NCBI RefSeq assembly: GCF_003550065.1
Contig: NZ_QXDC01000004.1
Span: 372,001 to 436,000, forward strand
Direction of reading: 5' to 3'
DNA: 64,000 bases
Origin: Hephaestia caeni
Lineage (GTDB): Bacteria; Pseudomonadota; Alphaproteobacteria; Sphingomonadales; Sphingomonadaceae
Part shown: positions 41,228 to 49,015 of the stretch, piece after piece
Layout: every line of letters begins with the position of its first letter
How positions within the stretch are numbered: position 1 is the first letter of the stretch
Notes under the pieces: model-generated
Told to the model about the DNA's origin: nothing
The model's database searches: none
What the model saw: the letters and a program-made list of their open reading frames with translations, nothing else
Program-made: the position numbers and the translations under genes

Positions 41228-41713
41228 TCAGCGCGTCTTGATTTCTAAAGGGCGGCGCAGGAGCAGCCGGAGACCGTAGGATGCTTGTTCGTTTCCGTCG
41301 CGGAAGCCTCCAACAATCTGCCCCTTGCAGATTGCGCCGTGACAATCTGGCGGGATGAGCGCCGCCAGTTCCTCCAACAAGGCATCTTTTTCGGCGCGCG
41401 GAATGAACCCACAACCGCGGCCATCGATCGTCAGCCCGATCGCCGATGGGTCCGTGGGGACATCGACAATGCCGATGCGAACCACGACGTCCCAATAAAC
41501 ACCTTCCTCGAATCGCCCTTCGACCTGATCAGCGAGCACGTTCTGATAGTGACTCTCTCCGACCACATCAGTGAATGGTGCGCGATCTGAGGCTGGCTTG
41601 AGCGCAACGAAGCCGTCAATTTTCCACCAGTCTCGCGGCAGACGGTTGCGCCCGTATCCAGGCTGGAAGGGATCGCCACTCAGTGCCCTTAACAGCTCCC
41701 TGAAAAATCCCAT
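41228..41713 (-). CDS. HIRAN-like domain protein within the tail genes
   Basis: A 161-residue protein. Residues about 45-155 have the HIRAN pattern: VVGESHYQNVLADQVEG, a strand VVVRIGIVDVP, DPSAIGLTIDGRGCGFIPR and a final GLRLLLRRP. HIRAN domains bind 3' ends of single-stranded DNA in SNF2-type helicases or occur alone. It is not a usual tail component, so with the adjacent lipoprotein gene it forms an inserted accessory patch. The ATG at 41713 is preferred to a GTG at 41719. Confidence 0.55.
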   Translation of the reverse strand: MGFFRELLRALSGDPFQPGYGRNRLPRDWWKIDGFVALKPASDRAPFTDVVGESHYQNVLADQVEGRFEEGVYWDVVVRIGIVDVPTDPSAIGLTIDGRGCGFIPRAEKDALLEELAALIPPDCHGAICKGQIVGGFRDGNEQASYGLRLLLRRPLEIKTR

Positions 41714-41746
41714 GGCCACCCCCGCAGGGAGGCTATCTCCAATTTC

Positions 41747-42199
41747 CTATGGTGGCGAATCCGGTGACGAACCAGACACGACCGGCACCCGCCACGCGGC
41801 CTCATATTCGACCGGCTGCGCTACGCAGGCGCCAAGCGCGTCCGGGTGAAAGCCAATGACCCTCCCGTTGCCAAGGTACACTGACAGAGCGCCAAGCTCT
41901 TCTCCGGGGACGGCGATAACGTCCCCCGGAAGCGCCGCGGCAGGCGGGATGCGCTCGAAATTTGCATCCATCAGTTCGATCAGGTTCGTGTGGCCGAGTT
42001 TCGCCAGCGCCTTCTTCGCGCCGAGCAGCGAATAATAGCGCGGGAGGCGCGCTGCCGGTTTGAACGGACAGCCGATCTTGCGGAGATGCCATTTAGCAAG
42101 CTGGCCGCAGTCTCGTTCTCCCCATTTGAACGGCTTGCCGTAAAACCGATCGCGCGTCGCCTGCGCGGCGGCAACGCGGCGTTGCATCACCGACGCCAT
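41747..42199 (-). CDS. Tail-associated NlpC/P60-like protein (DUF6950-type)
   Basis: A 150-residue protein with FKWGERDCGQLAKWHLRKIG; Cys31 is placed like the catalytic Cys of NlpC/P60 papain-fold enzymes. Residues 85-150 form the beta part (PPAAALPGDVIAVP, LSVYLGNGRVIGFHPDA). Such proteins sit between the distal-tail and tail-tip genes and help the tail penetrate the cell wall. Its ATG overlaps the stop of the preceding tail gene (TGATG). Confidence 0.75.
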   Translation of the reverse strand: MASVMQRRVAAAQATRDRFYGKPFKWGERDCGQLAKWHLRKIGCPFKPAARLPRYYSLLGAKKALAKLGHTNLIELMDANFERIPPAAALPGDVIAVPGEELGALSVYLGNGRVIGFHPDALGACVAQPVEYEAAWRVPVVSGSSPDSPP

Positions 42200-42870
42200 C
42201 AGTAATCGAGCCTCGGCAGATAGTCGCTGCCGCCGGGCGCGTAGGGCGACTTCCCACCGTATCCACCGCCGCCGGAATAGACGATCGCCCCCGCTGGCGC
42301 CTCGACGCCCCAATAGACCGTCTTGATGATGCCCGAGACGTTGGCGAGCCCCAATTCGCCGGGCCATACCGATTGGTGCCAGCTATCGGCGAGCCGCAAC
42401 CCTTCCTCGTTATCGAACAGCCGCTCGAACCCCGAGACGCATTCGAACTCCAATTCGCGCGAACCCTTGTCGACCGTCAGCGTCGGTTGATCCAGTTCGC
42501 CAGCGAACAGCAGCAGCGGGTCAGGAATCACCGCCCCCGTGGCGCGATCGACCGCCGCGAGCCACAGGCTCACCACCGATCCCTGCATGTCCGCGCCCGC
42601 CAACTCGGCCGCCGTCGCATCGCTCGCGGGGAGCAGCGTGAAATTCAGCGCGGGCGCCTCGTCGCCAACGCCATCCTCGATCGCCTCCACCGCCGCGAGC
42701 GATCCGAACACCGGATCGCGCCCCGTGTAGGTCTCGCCGTCGAACACGAGCTGGCCCGATCCGTCGAGCAGGCGGATCGTGGCGTCAGGCAATTCGATCT
42801 TAAGCAGGCCGACAACAAGCGGCGTTTCGGCCGCTAGCGCCGTTTCCATCGCGGGCGTGAATTGGGACAT
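42199..42870 (-). CDS. Distal tail / baseplate protein (DUF2163-like)
   Basis: A 223-residue protein, beta-rich, with LLFAGELDQPTLTVDKG, FECVSGFERLFDNEEGLRLA and the following DSWHQSVWPGELGL, all typical of the tail protein encoded just before the NlpC/P60 gene in alphaproteobacterial siphophages and gene-transfer agents. It probably forms part of the hub between tail tube and tip. Confidence 0.75.
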   Translation of the reverse strand: MSQFTPAMETALAAETPLVVGLLKIELPDATIRLLDGSGQLVFDGETYTGRDPVFGSLAAVEAIEDGVGDEAPALNFTLLPASDATAAELAGADMQGSVVSLWLAAVDRATGAVIPDPLLLFAGELDQPTLTVDKGSRELEFECVSGFERLFDNEEGLRLADSWHQSVWPGELGLANVSGIIKTVYWGVEAPAGAIVYSGGGGYGGKSPYAPGGSDYLPRLDY

Positions 42871-43425
42871 CTATTCCGCCTCCACGATCGAGAATGACAG
42901 GCCGACGATATGCGCGACGTCGATAGTCCAGGCGAACTCATCGCCCGAAAGCGCGCCTTCAATCATCGGGGTCGCCACCTCGGCAACCGCGCCGGCGGCG
43001 GGCACGCGCAGCATCGGCGAGACGCCGACCGTCGTGCCCGCCGCATTCGCCGAATAGAGATATCGTCGCCCGCTGATGATGAGCGAAAAGAACTGCCCTT
43101 CGACCAGCGCCTTGCCGATCCCGGTGAATGCCAGCGTTGACCCCGAACCGGTAGCGGTGCCGTTGGTGTAGCCCGTCAGGTCGAACCCCGGTTGCAAGAA
43201 CGGCATCAACACGCGGTCCGTCTTCCCGCGCTTCAGTCGCTGTATCCACGCCAAGGCGCTCGGATAATCCATCGGCGGCATCTGCACGTCGACCGCGTGC
43301 CGCGAGCCCATCCGCGTGATCCGCTGCATCGGGCCGCCGAGCACCGGCGTCTGATCGGCGCCCCAATCGAGCAGGCGCGGCGTCATCGCGACCGGCGCGA
43401 CATCGGTGGGAAGCGCGACAGCCAT
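42871..43425 (-). CDS. Tail protein downstream of the tape measure
   Basis: A 184-residue, beta-rich protein (WGADQTPVLGGPMQRITRMG, FSLIISGRRYLYSANAAGTT). Position directly after the tape measure gene, and abutment with the next tail gene, make it the distal tail protein that caps the tube. I do not recognise a finer family. Confidence 0.7.
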   Translation of the reverse strand: MAVALPTDVAPVAMTPRLLDWGADQTPVLGGPMQRITRMGSRHAVDVQMPPMDYPSALAWIQRLKRGKTDRVLMPFLQPGFDLTGYTNGTATGSGSTLAFTGIGKALVEGQFFSLIISGRRYLYSANAAGTTVGVSPMLRVPAAGAVAEVATPMIEGALSGDEFAWTIDVAHIVGLSFSIVEAE

Positions 43426-45530
43426 TATGCCAGCGCCCGCCGCCGCGCGCGGCGACCTTGCTGCCCTGCCAGCGCCGCCCCGCCCGTCGCGCCCCGGATC
43501 GCCGCGCCATCGGCCATCTGGCTCATCTGCCGGAGCAAGTCTTCGGTCATCACCGCGCCGCGCAGATCGAACACAAGCGGGCGGCCGCCGCCGATCTGGT
43601 TATTCGGAACGATCGATCCGCCGCGCCCACCCATCTGAAGGATTTCCGGCCCGCGCTCGCCGACCAGGTAATTTCCGTTCGGCATCACCGACCCGCCCGC
43701 AGCGCGCGCGCCATCGAGCGAGAAGGTCCGCACCGCGGGCGTGCCCGTGCCCTTGAGGATGCCGGCAACCTGCCCGACGATATCGAGCACCGATTGCAGC
43801 GCGCCCAGCCAATCGCCGGACTTGATGTTGTTCACCAGCCCGCGCAGCGATCCGGCAACGTCGCGCGCCATGTCGGCGAAACTCTTGATCATATTATCGT
43901 TCGCCGCCCGCACCTTCGACCAGCGATCGATCACCGCGTCGGCGGCCTCGCCCGCCTCTTTGGCGATGCCGGTTCCATTCGATCCGATATCGGGAATATC
44001 GTCGAACGGCGTCTTCGCCGGGCCGGGAAGCGACTTGAAATAATCGGTGCGCGCCTTGGTAATCGCCGCGTCGAGTTCCTGCGGCGACCATCCCGCCTTC
44101 TTTGCGTACGCGGTCAAGTCGTCGATATCGCGCTTGAGCTGGTTGAACGCCGCCTGTTTCGGGAACAAGTTGGCGAGGATGCCCGATACGCGCTGCTGGA
44201 GCGCCTCGAACGCCTGCGCCGTCTTGCTCGTCGCCGCCTGCGCTGGCGCCACCATCAGCGCATCGAGGCGCGCCATGTGCTGCCCGATCGCGTTCACCAT
44301 GTCGGGGATATAGCTATGCCCGACCACGCGGTCCCAAAGGTTGTGGAACCAGTCGCCGACCGCATCGACCTTCGCTTTCACCGAATCCCACACAGCGTTC
44401 AGCTTGTCGAGCAGCCAGGTCTTGATCGCGCCATAAACGCGTTTCGCGATCGCGCTGATCTCGTCCCAATGACGCACGGCAAGCACGATCCCGACGATCG
44501 CCGCCGCCACCGCCGCCGCCGGCAGAAGGATCGGCGACATCGCCACCACGAACGCCACCAGTGCCGGAATCGCCGTGCCGGTGATAACAGCCGCCAGCGC
44601 GGCAAGCACCGGCAGCGCCGCGCCGATTCCCGACACGATCCCGCCCAGTCCGAGGATCACCGGCCCAAGCGCCGCCGCGATCGCCACCACGGCGATCGTC
44701 GTGTTCTGGACGGGCACCGGCAACTGCGTAAACCAGTTGAGCGCGCTCGCGATCTTTTCGATCAGCGGCGTGATCACCGGCAGCAATTTCGTGCCGACCA
44801 TCACCCGCAGTTCTTCGAACGCCGCGTTCATCGCGCGGATTTGATTTTCCGTGCCGCTCGACGTCCGCGCGACATCGCCTTGCGCGTTTTTTGTGCTGTC
44901 GAGGATCACTGCATATCGAGCGAGAATCTTCTGCTGTTCAGTGAGCTTTCCACCCACGCCGACCAGCCCCATTTCCAGCCCCTTGGCGTCGACCGCCGCG
45001 CTGGAGAGGAACACGCCAAAGTCACGCAGCGGCTCAGCCTCTCCCGTCAGGCCGGAGCGCAGCTTGTCGATCGCGGTCTGCGTGTCGACGTTGTAGAAGC
45101 TGCCGAGGTCTTGCGCGAGGCCCGCAAACGTCTGTGACATTTCCGCCGCTTTATCCTGCGGCACCGCGGTATTGAAGAAAATGCCGAACGTGTTCGCCGC
45201 TTTCTGCATCTCCTGCGTCGATCGGCCCATCGCGTTGCCGGTGTCTTCGGCCCATTTATTCATCACCGCAGACATGTCGCCGAACGTCTGGTCAAACGCG
45301 CTCTGCAACTCAGCCGCGTCGCTCGCGGCACCGAACGACGCGACGCCGAAGGCCACTACCGGCGCGGTGATCCCGACCGACATGATCGCCCCGATCTTCC
45401 GCAGCCGCGCACCGACCTTCGCGAACGTCTTCTGAGTACTCTTCAACTCATTCTGCGCAGCCTTGATCCCGCTCATGAACGAGGCCGATTCCAGCGTCAT
45501 GCTGGCGAACAGATTACCGAATGAGGGCAT
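43425..45530 (-). CDS. Tail tape measure protein
   Basis: A 701-residue tape measure protein. The N-terminal 250 residues hold the phage-tail-measure domain (FMSGIKAAQNELKSTQKTFA, DTGNAMGRSTQEMQKAANTF, LRSGLTGEAEPLRDFGVFLS). Hydrophobic segments at about 270-350 are typical and insert in the membrane on infection. It sets tail length; 701 residues predicts a tail of roughly 100 nm if the usual 0.15 nm per residue holds. It is downstream of the assembly chaperones, as expected. Confidence 0.9.
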   Translation of the reverse strand: MPSFGNLFASMTLESASFMSGIKAAQNELKSTQKTFAKVGARLRKIGAIMSVGITAPVVAFGVASFGAASDAAELQSAFDQTFGDMSAVMNKWAEDTGNAMGRSTQEMQKAANTFGIFFNTAVPQDKAAEMSQTFAGLAQDLGSFYNVDTQTAIDKLRSGLTGEAEPLRDFGVFLSSAAVDAKGLEMGLVGVGGKLTEQQKILARYAVILDSTKNAQGDVARTSSGTENQIRAMNAAFEELRVMVGTKLLPVITPLIEKIASALNWFTQLPVPVQNTTIAVVAIAAALGPVILGLGGIVSGIGAALPVLAALAAVITGTAIPALVAFVVAMSPILLPAAAVAAAIVGIVLAVRHWDEISAIAKRVYGAIKTWLLDKLNAVWDSVKAKVDAVGDWFHNLWDRVVGHSYIPDMVNAIGQHMARLDALMVAPAQAATSKTAQAFEALQQRVSGILANLFPKQAAFNQLKRDIDDLTAYAKKAGWSPQELDAAITKARTDYFKSLPGPAKTPFDDIPDIGSNGTGIAKEAGEAADAVIDRWSKVRAANDNMIKSFADMARDVAGSLRGLVNNIKSGDWLGALQSVLDIVGQVAGILKGTGTPAVRTFSLDGARAAGGSVMPNGNYLVGERGPEILQMGGRGGSIVPNNQIGGGRPLVFDLRGAVMTEDLLRQMSQMADGAAIRGATGGAALAGQQGRRARRRALA

Positions 45531-45533
45531 TCG

Positions 45534-46031
45534 TCAGTCCTCCAGAGCCGGGCCACCATTGTGGCCGATGCGTTTTTGCTGGCGCGCCACCCGCCGCGCG
45601 GCGGCAGCGGTGCGTTTTCGCAAGGTGTCGAGCATGGTATTGAGCAACTGCATCTGCATGCGCTCGAAGGTCGGACCAGCCCAGGGGCGCGGCGGCTGAC
45701 GCACGGTCCCGCGCTCGCGGAACAACGCCCAGAACGCATTGCCAAAATGCACGACGTAGCGGATCGTATAAGACTTCCGCGCCTTTTCGCGTTTGGTGCG
45801 GATATTGTCCTTCAAATGGCCGAGATCGGTTCGCGTAACGGTGCCGCCCTTGCTCGTGCGAACCTTCGGTTTCCCCGGCCCGACCGGCGCCGTGCGTTTG
45901 AGTTCGTCCCTCAACTGGCGCGCTGCCGCCGACACGGCCGAACGGCCCGCCTTGTTCGCAAGCTCCTCACCCAATTCGCCCAGCGCGCGCTCCATTTCGG
46001 CGGCGCCTTCCAGCTTGAGCGTGGTCTTCAT
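45534..46031 (-). CDS. HK97 gp10-like tail completion protein
   Basis: A 165-residue protein with the gp10 pattern: an N-terminal helix pair (GAAEMERALGELGEELANKA), LRDELKRTAPVGPG and a C-terminal VVHFGNAFWALFRERGTV with PPRPWAGPTFE. Such proteins join the head to the tail tube. Its position between the chaperones and the tape measure, rather than before the tail tube gene, is unusual for HK97 but it is on the same operon. Confidence 0.8.
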   Translation of the reverse strand: MKTTLKLEGAAEMERALGELGEELANKAGRSAVSAAARQLRDELKRTAPVGPGKPKVRTSKGGTVTRTDLGHLKDNIRTKREKARKSYTIRYVVHFGNAFWALFRERGTVRQPPRPWAGPTFERMQMQLLNTMLDTLRKRTAAAARRVARQQKRIGHNGGPALED

Positions 46032-46294
46032 TGCTTACGCGTCCGATCCGATATCGCCTTAAGTCGGTCCAGCATCGTGACCTTCTTTCTTCCGCGCGGC
46101 CTCAGATAATGATCCAGCCGCTCCAGCTTCTTCGCACGGCTGAACGAGGCGATCGTGTGCGCGAGCGCGATATCGTTTTCGCCATCGATCCGCGCCCGTA
46201 TCACCGCGCCCTGCATCGCCGATTGGAACGAGCGCGGCGTCTGTCGCCAAAAGGCGTCAGGATCAAAGCCCGCCGCGCACCATTGTTCGTGCAA
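46028..46294 (-). CDS. Tail assembly chaperone, second frame
   Basis: An 88-residue segment with DAFWRQTPRSFQSAMQGAVI, the pattern of the second tail-assembly-chaperone product in siphophages and gene-transfer agents. There is no ATG or GTG in frame: the only start is a TTG at 46294 with no clear ribosome site. The frame stays open upstream to about 46358, inside the end of the first chaperone gene, in the -1 frame. It may therefore be made by a -1 frameshift as a fusion, as in phage lambda G-T. Confidence 0.7.
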   Translation of the reverse strand: MHEQWCAAGFDPDAFWRQTPRSFQSAMQGAVIRARIDGENDIALAHTIASFSRAKKLERLDHYLRPRGRKKVTMLDRLKAISDRTRKQ

Positions 46295-46305
46295 TACCCA
46301 GCAGC

Positions 46306-46656
46306 CTATTTCTTCTGCTGGGCCTTCGGAGGGCGGGCGGCACTCTTGCCCTTCTCGTCAGCCCCGGCAGCGGTGGCGAACTCCTCGGCCAGCGCCTTCA
46401 TCGCCGTGCCAACCTGATCGGCATGGCGGACGGCGATCGCGAACGCCTCCTCCTCGGTCAGGTCGGGATGCGCAGGCGCCGCGAAGGCGCGCACGATCGT
46501 CGCCAGGTCGAACGCATCGAGTTCGTCGCTCGGCTTCATCCTGAAGAAGTCGAACCCTGCCTTCTTCGCGAGCGCGAGCGTGCGAAAATTCATCGCCAAT
46601 TCGATAGTCTCGCCGGCTGCATCCAGCGAGACTTTGGCGTCGATCGGCGCCACCAT
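46306..46656 (-). CDS. Tail assembly chaperone, first frame (GTA gp10-like)
   Basis: A 116-residue protein (AGETIELAMNFRTLALAKKA, DAFDLATIVRAFAAPAHPDL, TEEEAFAIAVRHADQVGTAM) with the arrangement of tail-tube chaperones in gene-transfer-agent-like phages, ending in a Lys-rich tail. It coats the tape measure during tube assembly. Its ATG overlaps the stop of the major tail protein gene (TAATG). Confidence 0.75.
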   Translation of the reverse strand: MVAPIDAKVSLDAAGETIELAMNFRTLALAKKAGFDFFRMKPSDELDAFDLATIVRAFAAPAHPDLTEEEAFAIAVRHADQVGTAMKALAEEFATAAGADEKGKSAARPPKAQQKK

Positions 46657-47144
46657 TACGAGCCCGTCCGCTTCGTCAGCGTCATCGCCGAGGTCCACTT
46701 GGCGGTGATCGTGAACTGGCGCACATCGGCGCCGGGGTTCGACCGCCGCAAATTGTAGAAAAGCGCAGTGCCGATGGCATCGTAAACGTCAGCGCCCTGC
46801 TTGAGCACAATATTGTACGGCACCGACGCCGTCGAATCGTCGAGGGCCTCCAGCGTCGTCTCATTCGCCGATCCGAGTTCGTAATTGCCGGTGACATCGG
46901 TTTCGGTGCCTTCGCGGCGCGCGTTCTTCTTGAACTCCTTGAAGTCCCCCGAGCCCATATGCGTGGTCTCATAGGTCGTCTGATCGCCGCTGGGCAGATC
47001 GGTCAAGCCGTCGTCGTCGTCGAGTTCGGCGACCTCGGTCCAGGTCGTCCCGTCGAGCGAAACGTAGAATTTGGTGCCATCGCCGCTCGTCGCGGCCGAT
47101 AGCGTGGCCGTGTCGGGCACGGTCGTGGTCGGCGTGTCAACCAT
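46656..47144 (-). CDS. Major tail tube protein
   Basis: A 162-residue beta-rich protein. Features match siphophage tail-tube subunits: KFYVSLDGTTWTEVAELDDD, THMGSGDFKEFKKNARREGT and GQFTITAKWTS-type end strands (VRQFTITAKWTSAMTLT). Position between the DUF3168 tail-terminator gene and the chaperones fits. It overlaps the DUF3168 gene by 8 bp. Confidence 0.82.
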   Translation of the reverse strand: MVDTPTTTVPDTATLSAATSGDGTKFYVSLDGTTWTEVAELDDDDGLTDLPSGDQTTYETTHMGSGDFKEFKKNARREGTETDVTGNYELGSANETTLEALDDSTASVPYNIVLKQGADVYDAIGTALFYNLRRSNPGADVRQFTITAKWTSAMTLTKRTGS

Positions 47145-47541
47145 TGTCGGTCTCCTGCATGTGGGGGATGATCGCGTCGATTTGATCGCGATGGATGAAT
47201 TGCGTGTCGGCCTGTTCGGAAAGGTCGGTGATCGAGACATCGCGCGCCGGCCAGAAACGGGCATCGGCCGCCACGGCCTCGACGCCGATCAGCGCGAGGA
47301 TGGCATCGCGCAGCGCGGCCTTCACCGGCGCGCTGGCCGCCATCACGTCGATATAGACGCGCGTCGGTATCCAGCCCTGCCAGCCGGTCATCGTCCGCCC
47401 GCGCGGATCATAGGCGACCGTCAACACGATCGCGGACGTGAACGCACCTTGCGGGCGCACGCTCCAATCGACACTCGACGCCGCCGAAACCACCTCCGGC
47501 AGCGCCTTGACCCGCGCCCGCAGCGCCGTCTCGAAACTCAC
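47137..47541 (-). CDS. Tail terminator-like protein (DUF3168)
   Basis: A 134-residue protein with the DUF3168 pattern: SFETALRARVKALPEVV at the N-terminus, WQGWIPTRVYIDVMAAS in the centre and VEAVAADARFWPARDVS. DUF3168 proteins close the head-proximal end of the tail tube. Confidence 0.8.
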   Translation of the reverse strand: MSFETALRARVKALPEVVSAASSVDWSVRPQGAFTSAIVLTVAYDPRGRTMTGWQGWIPTRVYIDVMAASAPVKAALRDAILALIGVEAVAADARFWPARDVSITDLSEQADTQFIHRDQIDAIIPHMQETDNG

Positions 47542-47903
47542 GTCGGCCCCGCATCGGATGCAACGGCCACGATCTCAATCCCTTCGCGCCGACCGATCTC
47601 GTTCGTCTTCTTGATGTCGAACACGCGTCCGTCATCCTTGGCCGGGAAGCGCAGCCGGTAATCAGCCGGGCCGTTGTCGATCATGTCGGCAAGCGCCGAC
47701 TGCCACCTGATGCGGAACGTCGCGGGCGTCGTCGCGGCGCGCCCGATCGCTTCGCGGGCCTCTTTTCCGCCGCCGGGGATGAACTGCGTCCACACTGTCG
47801 TCAGCGCCGCCCAGGTCTCGACCTCGTTATAACCGTCGTCGACCAGCGTTCGCTTTTCGATCCGCACGCGCCGATCGAGCTTCCCGGCCTGCAACACACC
47901 CAT
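47538..47903 (-). CDS. Head closure / head-tail adaptor protein
   Basis: A 121-residue, beta-barrel type stopper protein (LQAGKLDRRVRIEKRTLVDD, FRIRWQSALADMIDNGPADY). It has the length and pattern of phage head-tail joining proteins (gp16/SPP1 type), encoded between the gp6-like connector and the tail terminator. Stop/start overlap on both sides. Confidence 0.8.
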   Translation of the reverse strand: MGVLQAGKLDRRVRIEKRTLVDDGYNEVETWAALTTVWTQFIPGGGKEAREAIGRAATTPATFRIRWQSALADMIDNGPADYRLRFPAKDDGRVFDIKKTNEIGRREGIEIVAVASDAGPT

Positions 47904-48475
47904 CAGAGCACCGGCATCCGATAACGGTCGCACAGCGCCGTAAAGCCGAGCGACAGCTCGCCCGAGGCTCCATTCGTCATCACTGCCTCGCGGTTGCTGT
48001 AGAGGTGCGCCAGAAACATCATCGCCGCCGCGATCAGCGCCGGCGGGCACCCGCCCTCGGGATAGCCGGCATCGAACGTCACCTCCACGTCCCTGCCCCC
48101 CACCGGCCACGCTGCGCCCGCCGCGGGGGTCAGCCCGCCCGCGCTATCGACCCGCCATGCGCCCGCCGTCATTGTCTGGGCGCCGCCCGCCGCGTCGATA
48201 TAGGCGATCGCCGTCGCCGACAGCATCGCCGCCGGCCCGACGCCCACCCGCATCCGATCCCCGAACGCCGCGAACCGCGCCTTCATGCCCGCGACGGGCG
48301 CAAGCCGCACATTCGTATACTGCTCGACCATATCGATCGAAGCATCGCGCAGCGCGCTTATCAGAGCGTCCTCATCGTCCCCATCGACGCGCAGATGCGC
48401 CTTCACCGTCGCGATCGGCAGCAGCGCTTCGCCATACCCTTCGGCCCAGGCTGAAGGGAGCAGGGTGAAGAGCAT
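47903..48475 (-). CDS. Head-tail connector protein (HK97 gp6-like)
   Basis: A 190-residue protein. The N-terminal LPIATVKAHLRVDGDDEDAL, DASIDMVEQYTNVRLAP and C-terminal PALIAAAMMFLAHLYSNRE are characteristic of the gp6-like connector that forms a ring below the portal. Confidence 0.85.
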   Translation of the reverse strand: MLFTLLPSAWAEGYGEALLPIATVKAHLRVDGDDEDALISALRDASIDMVEQYTNVRLAPVAGMKARFAAFGDRMRVGVGPAAMLSATAIAYIDAAGGAQTMTAGAWRVDSAGGLTPAAGAAWPVGGRDVEVTFDAGYPEGGCPPALIAAAMMFLAHLYSNREAVMTNGASGELSLGFTALCDRYRMPVL

Positions 48476-48496
48476 GACGAAGCGCCCGCCGCCAGA

Positions 48497-48937
48497 TCAG
48501 GCCTGGTCGGCTTCGGGCTGGCTATAGCCGTGCCCGAGGATCGCCAGCGCCGCGATCGGGGTGCCCGTTCCGTGCGTCCCGCTGAACTTGGCGAGCAGCT
48601 TCAGATACCGGCGCCCCCCCTTATAGCCGAACCGATGGACGGTCGGGTCCGCATGCGCACTGGTCAGCGCCTTGATGACCCCGCCTTCGCCGACGTCCAC
48701 CGCACCGAGCACGTCCGACGCATCGACCGCGACATACGTGTCGTCGTCATCGCTGTGCGTCAACACGAACTCGATCTTGTTCGTGCCCGAAAACGTGATC
48801 CCGCCCGCCCCGACCGCAAGCACGATCTCGGCCGCGTTATAGCCTTGCAGGTCGATCGCTGCGGGCGTTGTGGAGGCCGAAACCACCGCCGCGCCGATGA
48901 CGCTGACGAGCGCCATGCCCGAATGGATGTCCTTCAT
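48497..48937 (-). CDS. Putative virion structural protein between capsid and connector
   Basis: A 146-residue, beta-rich protein (AAIDLQGYNAAEIVLAVGAG, GTNKIEFVLTHSDDDDTYVA, RRYLKLLAKFSGTHGTGTPI). It resembles proteins encoded just after the capsid gene in alphaproteobacterial siphophages; a decoration or head-fibre role is possible. The ATG at 48937 has AAGGAATTTGAG before it; 48952 is an alternative start. Confidence 0.65.
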   Translation of the reverse strand: MKDIHSGMALVSVIGAAVVSASTTPAAIDLQGYNAAEIVLAVGAGGITFSGTNKIEFVLTHSDDDDTYVAVDASDVLGAVDVGEGGVIKALTSAHADPTVHRFGYKGGRRYLKLLAKFSGTHGTGTPIAALAILGHGYSQPEADQA

Positions 48938-49015
48938 CTCAAATTCCTTCATTTCCAAATAGAAAGGGCGGCGAGGTCGCCCCCGCCGCCCCGTCAGGCC
49001 GCTATGCCGCGCCGA

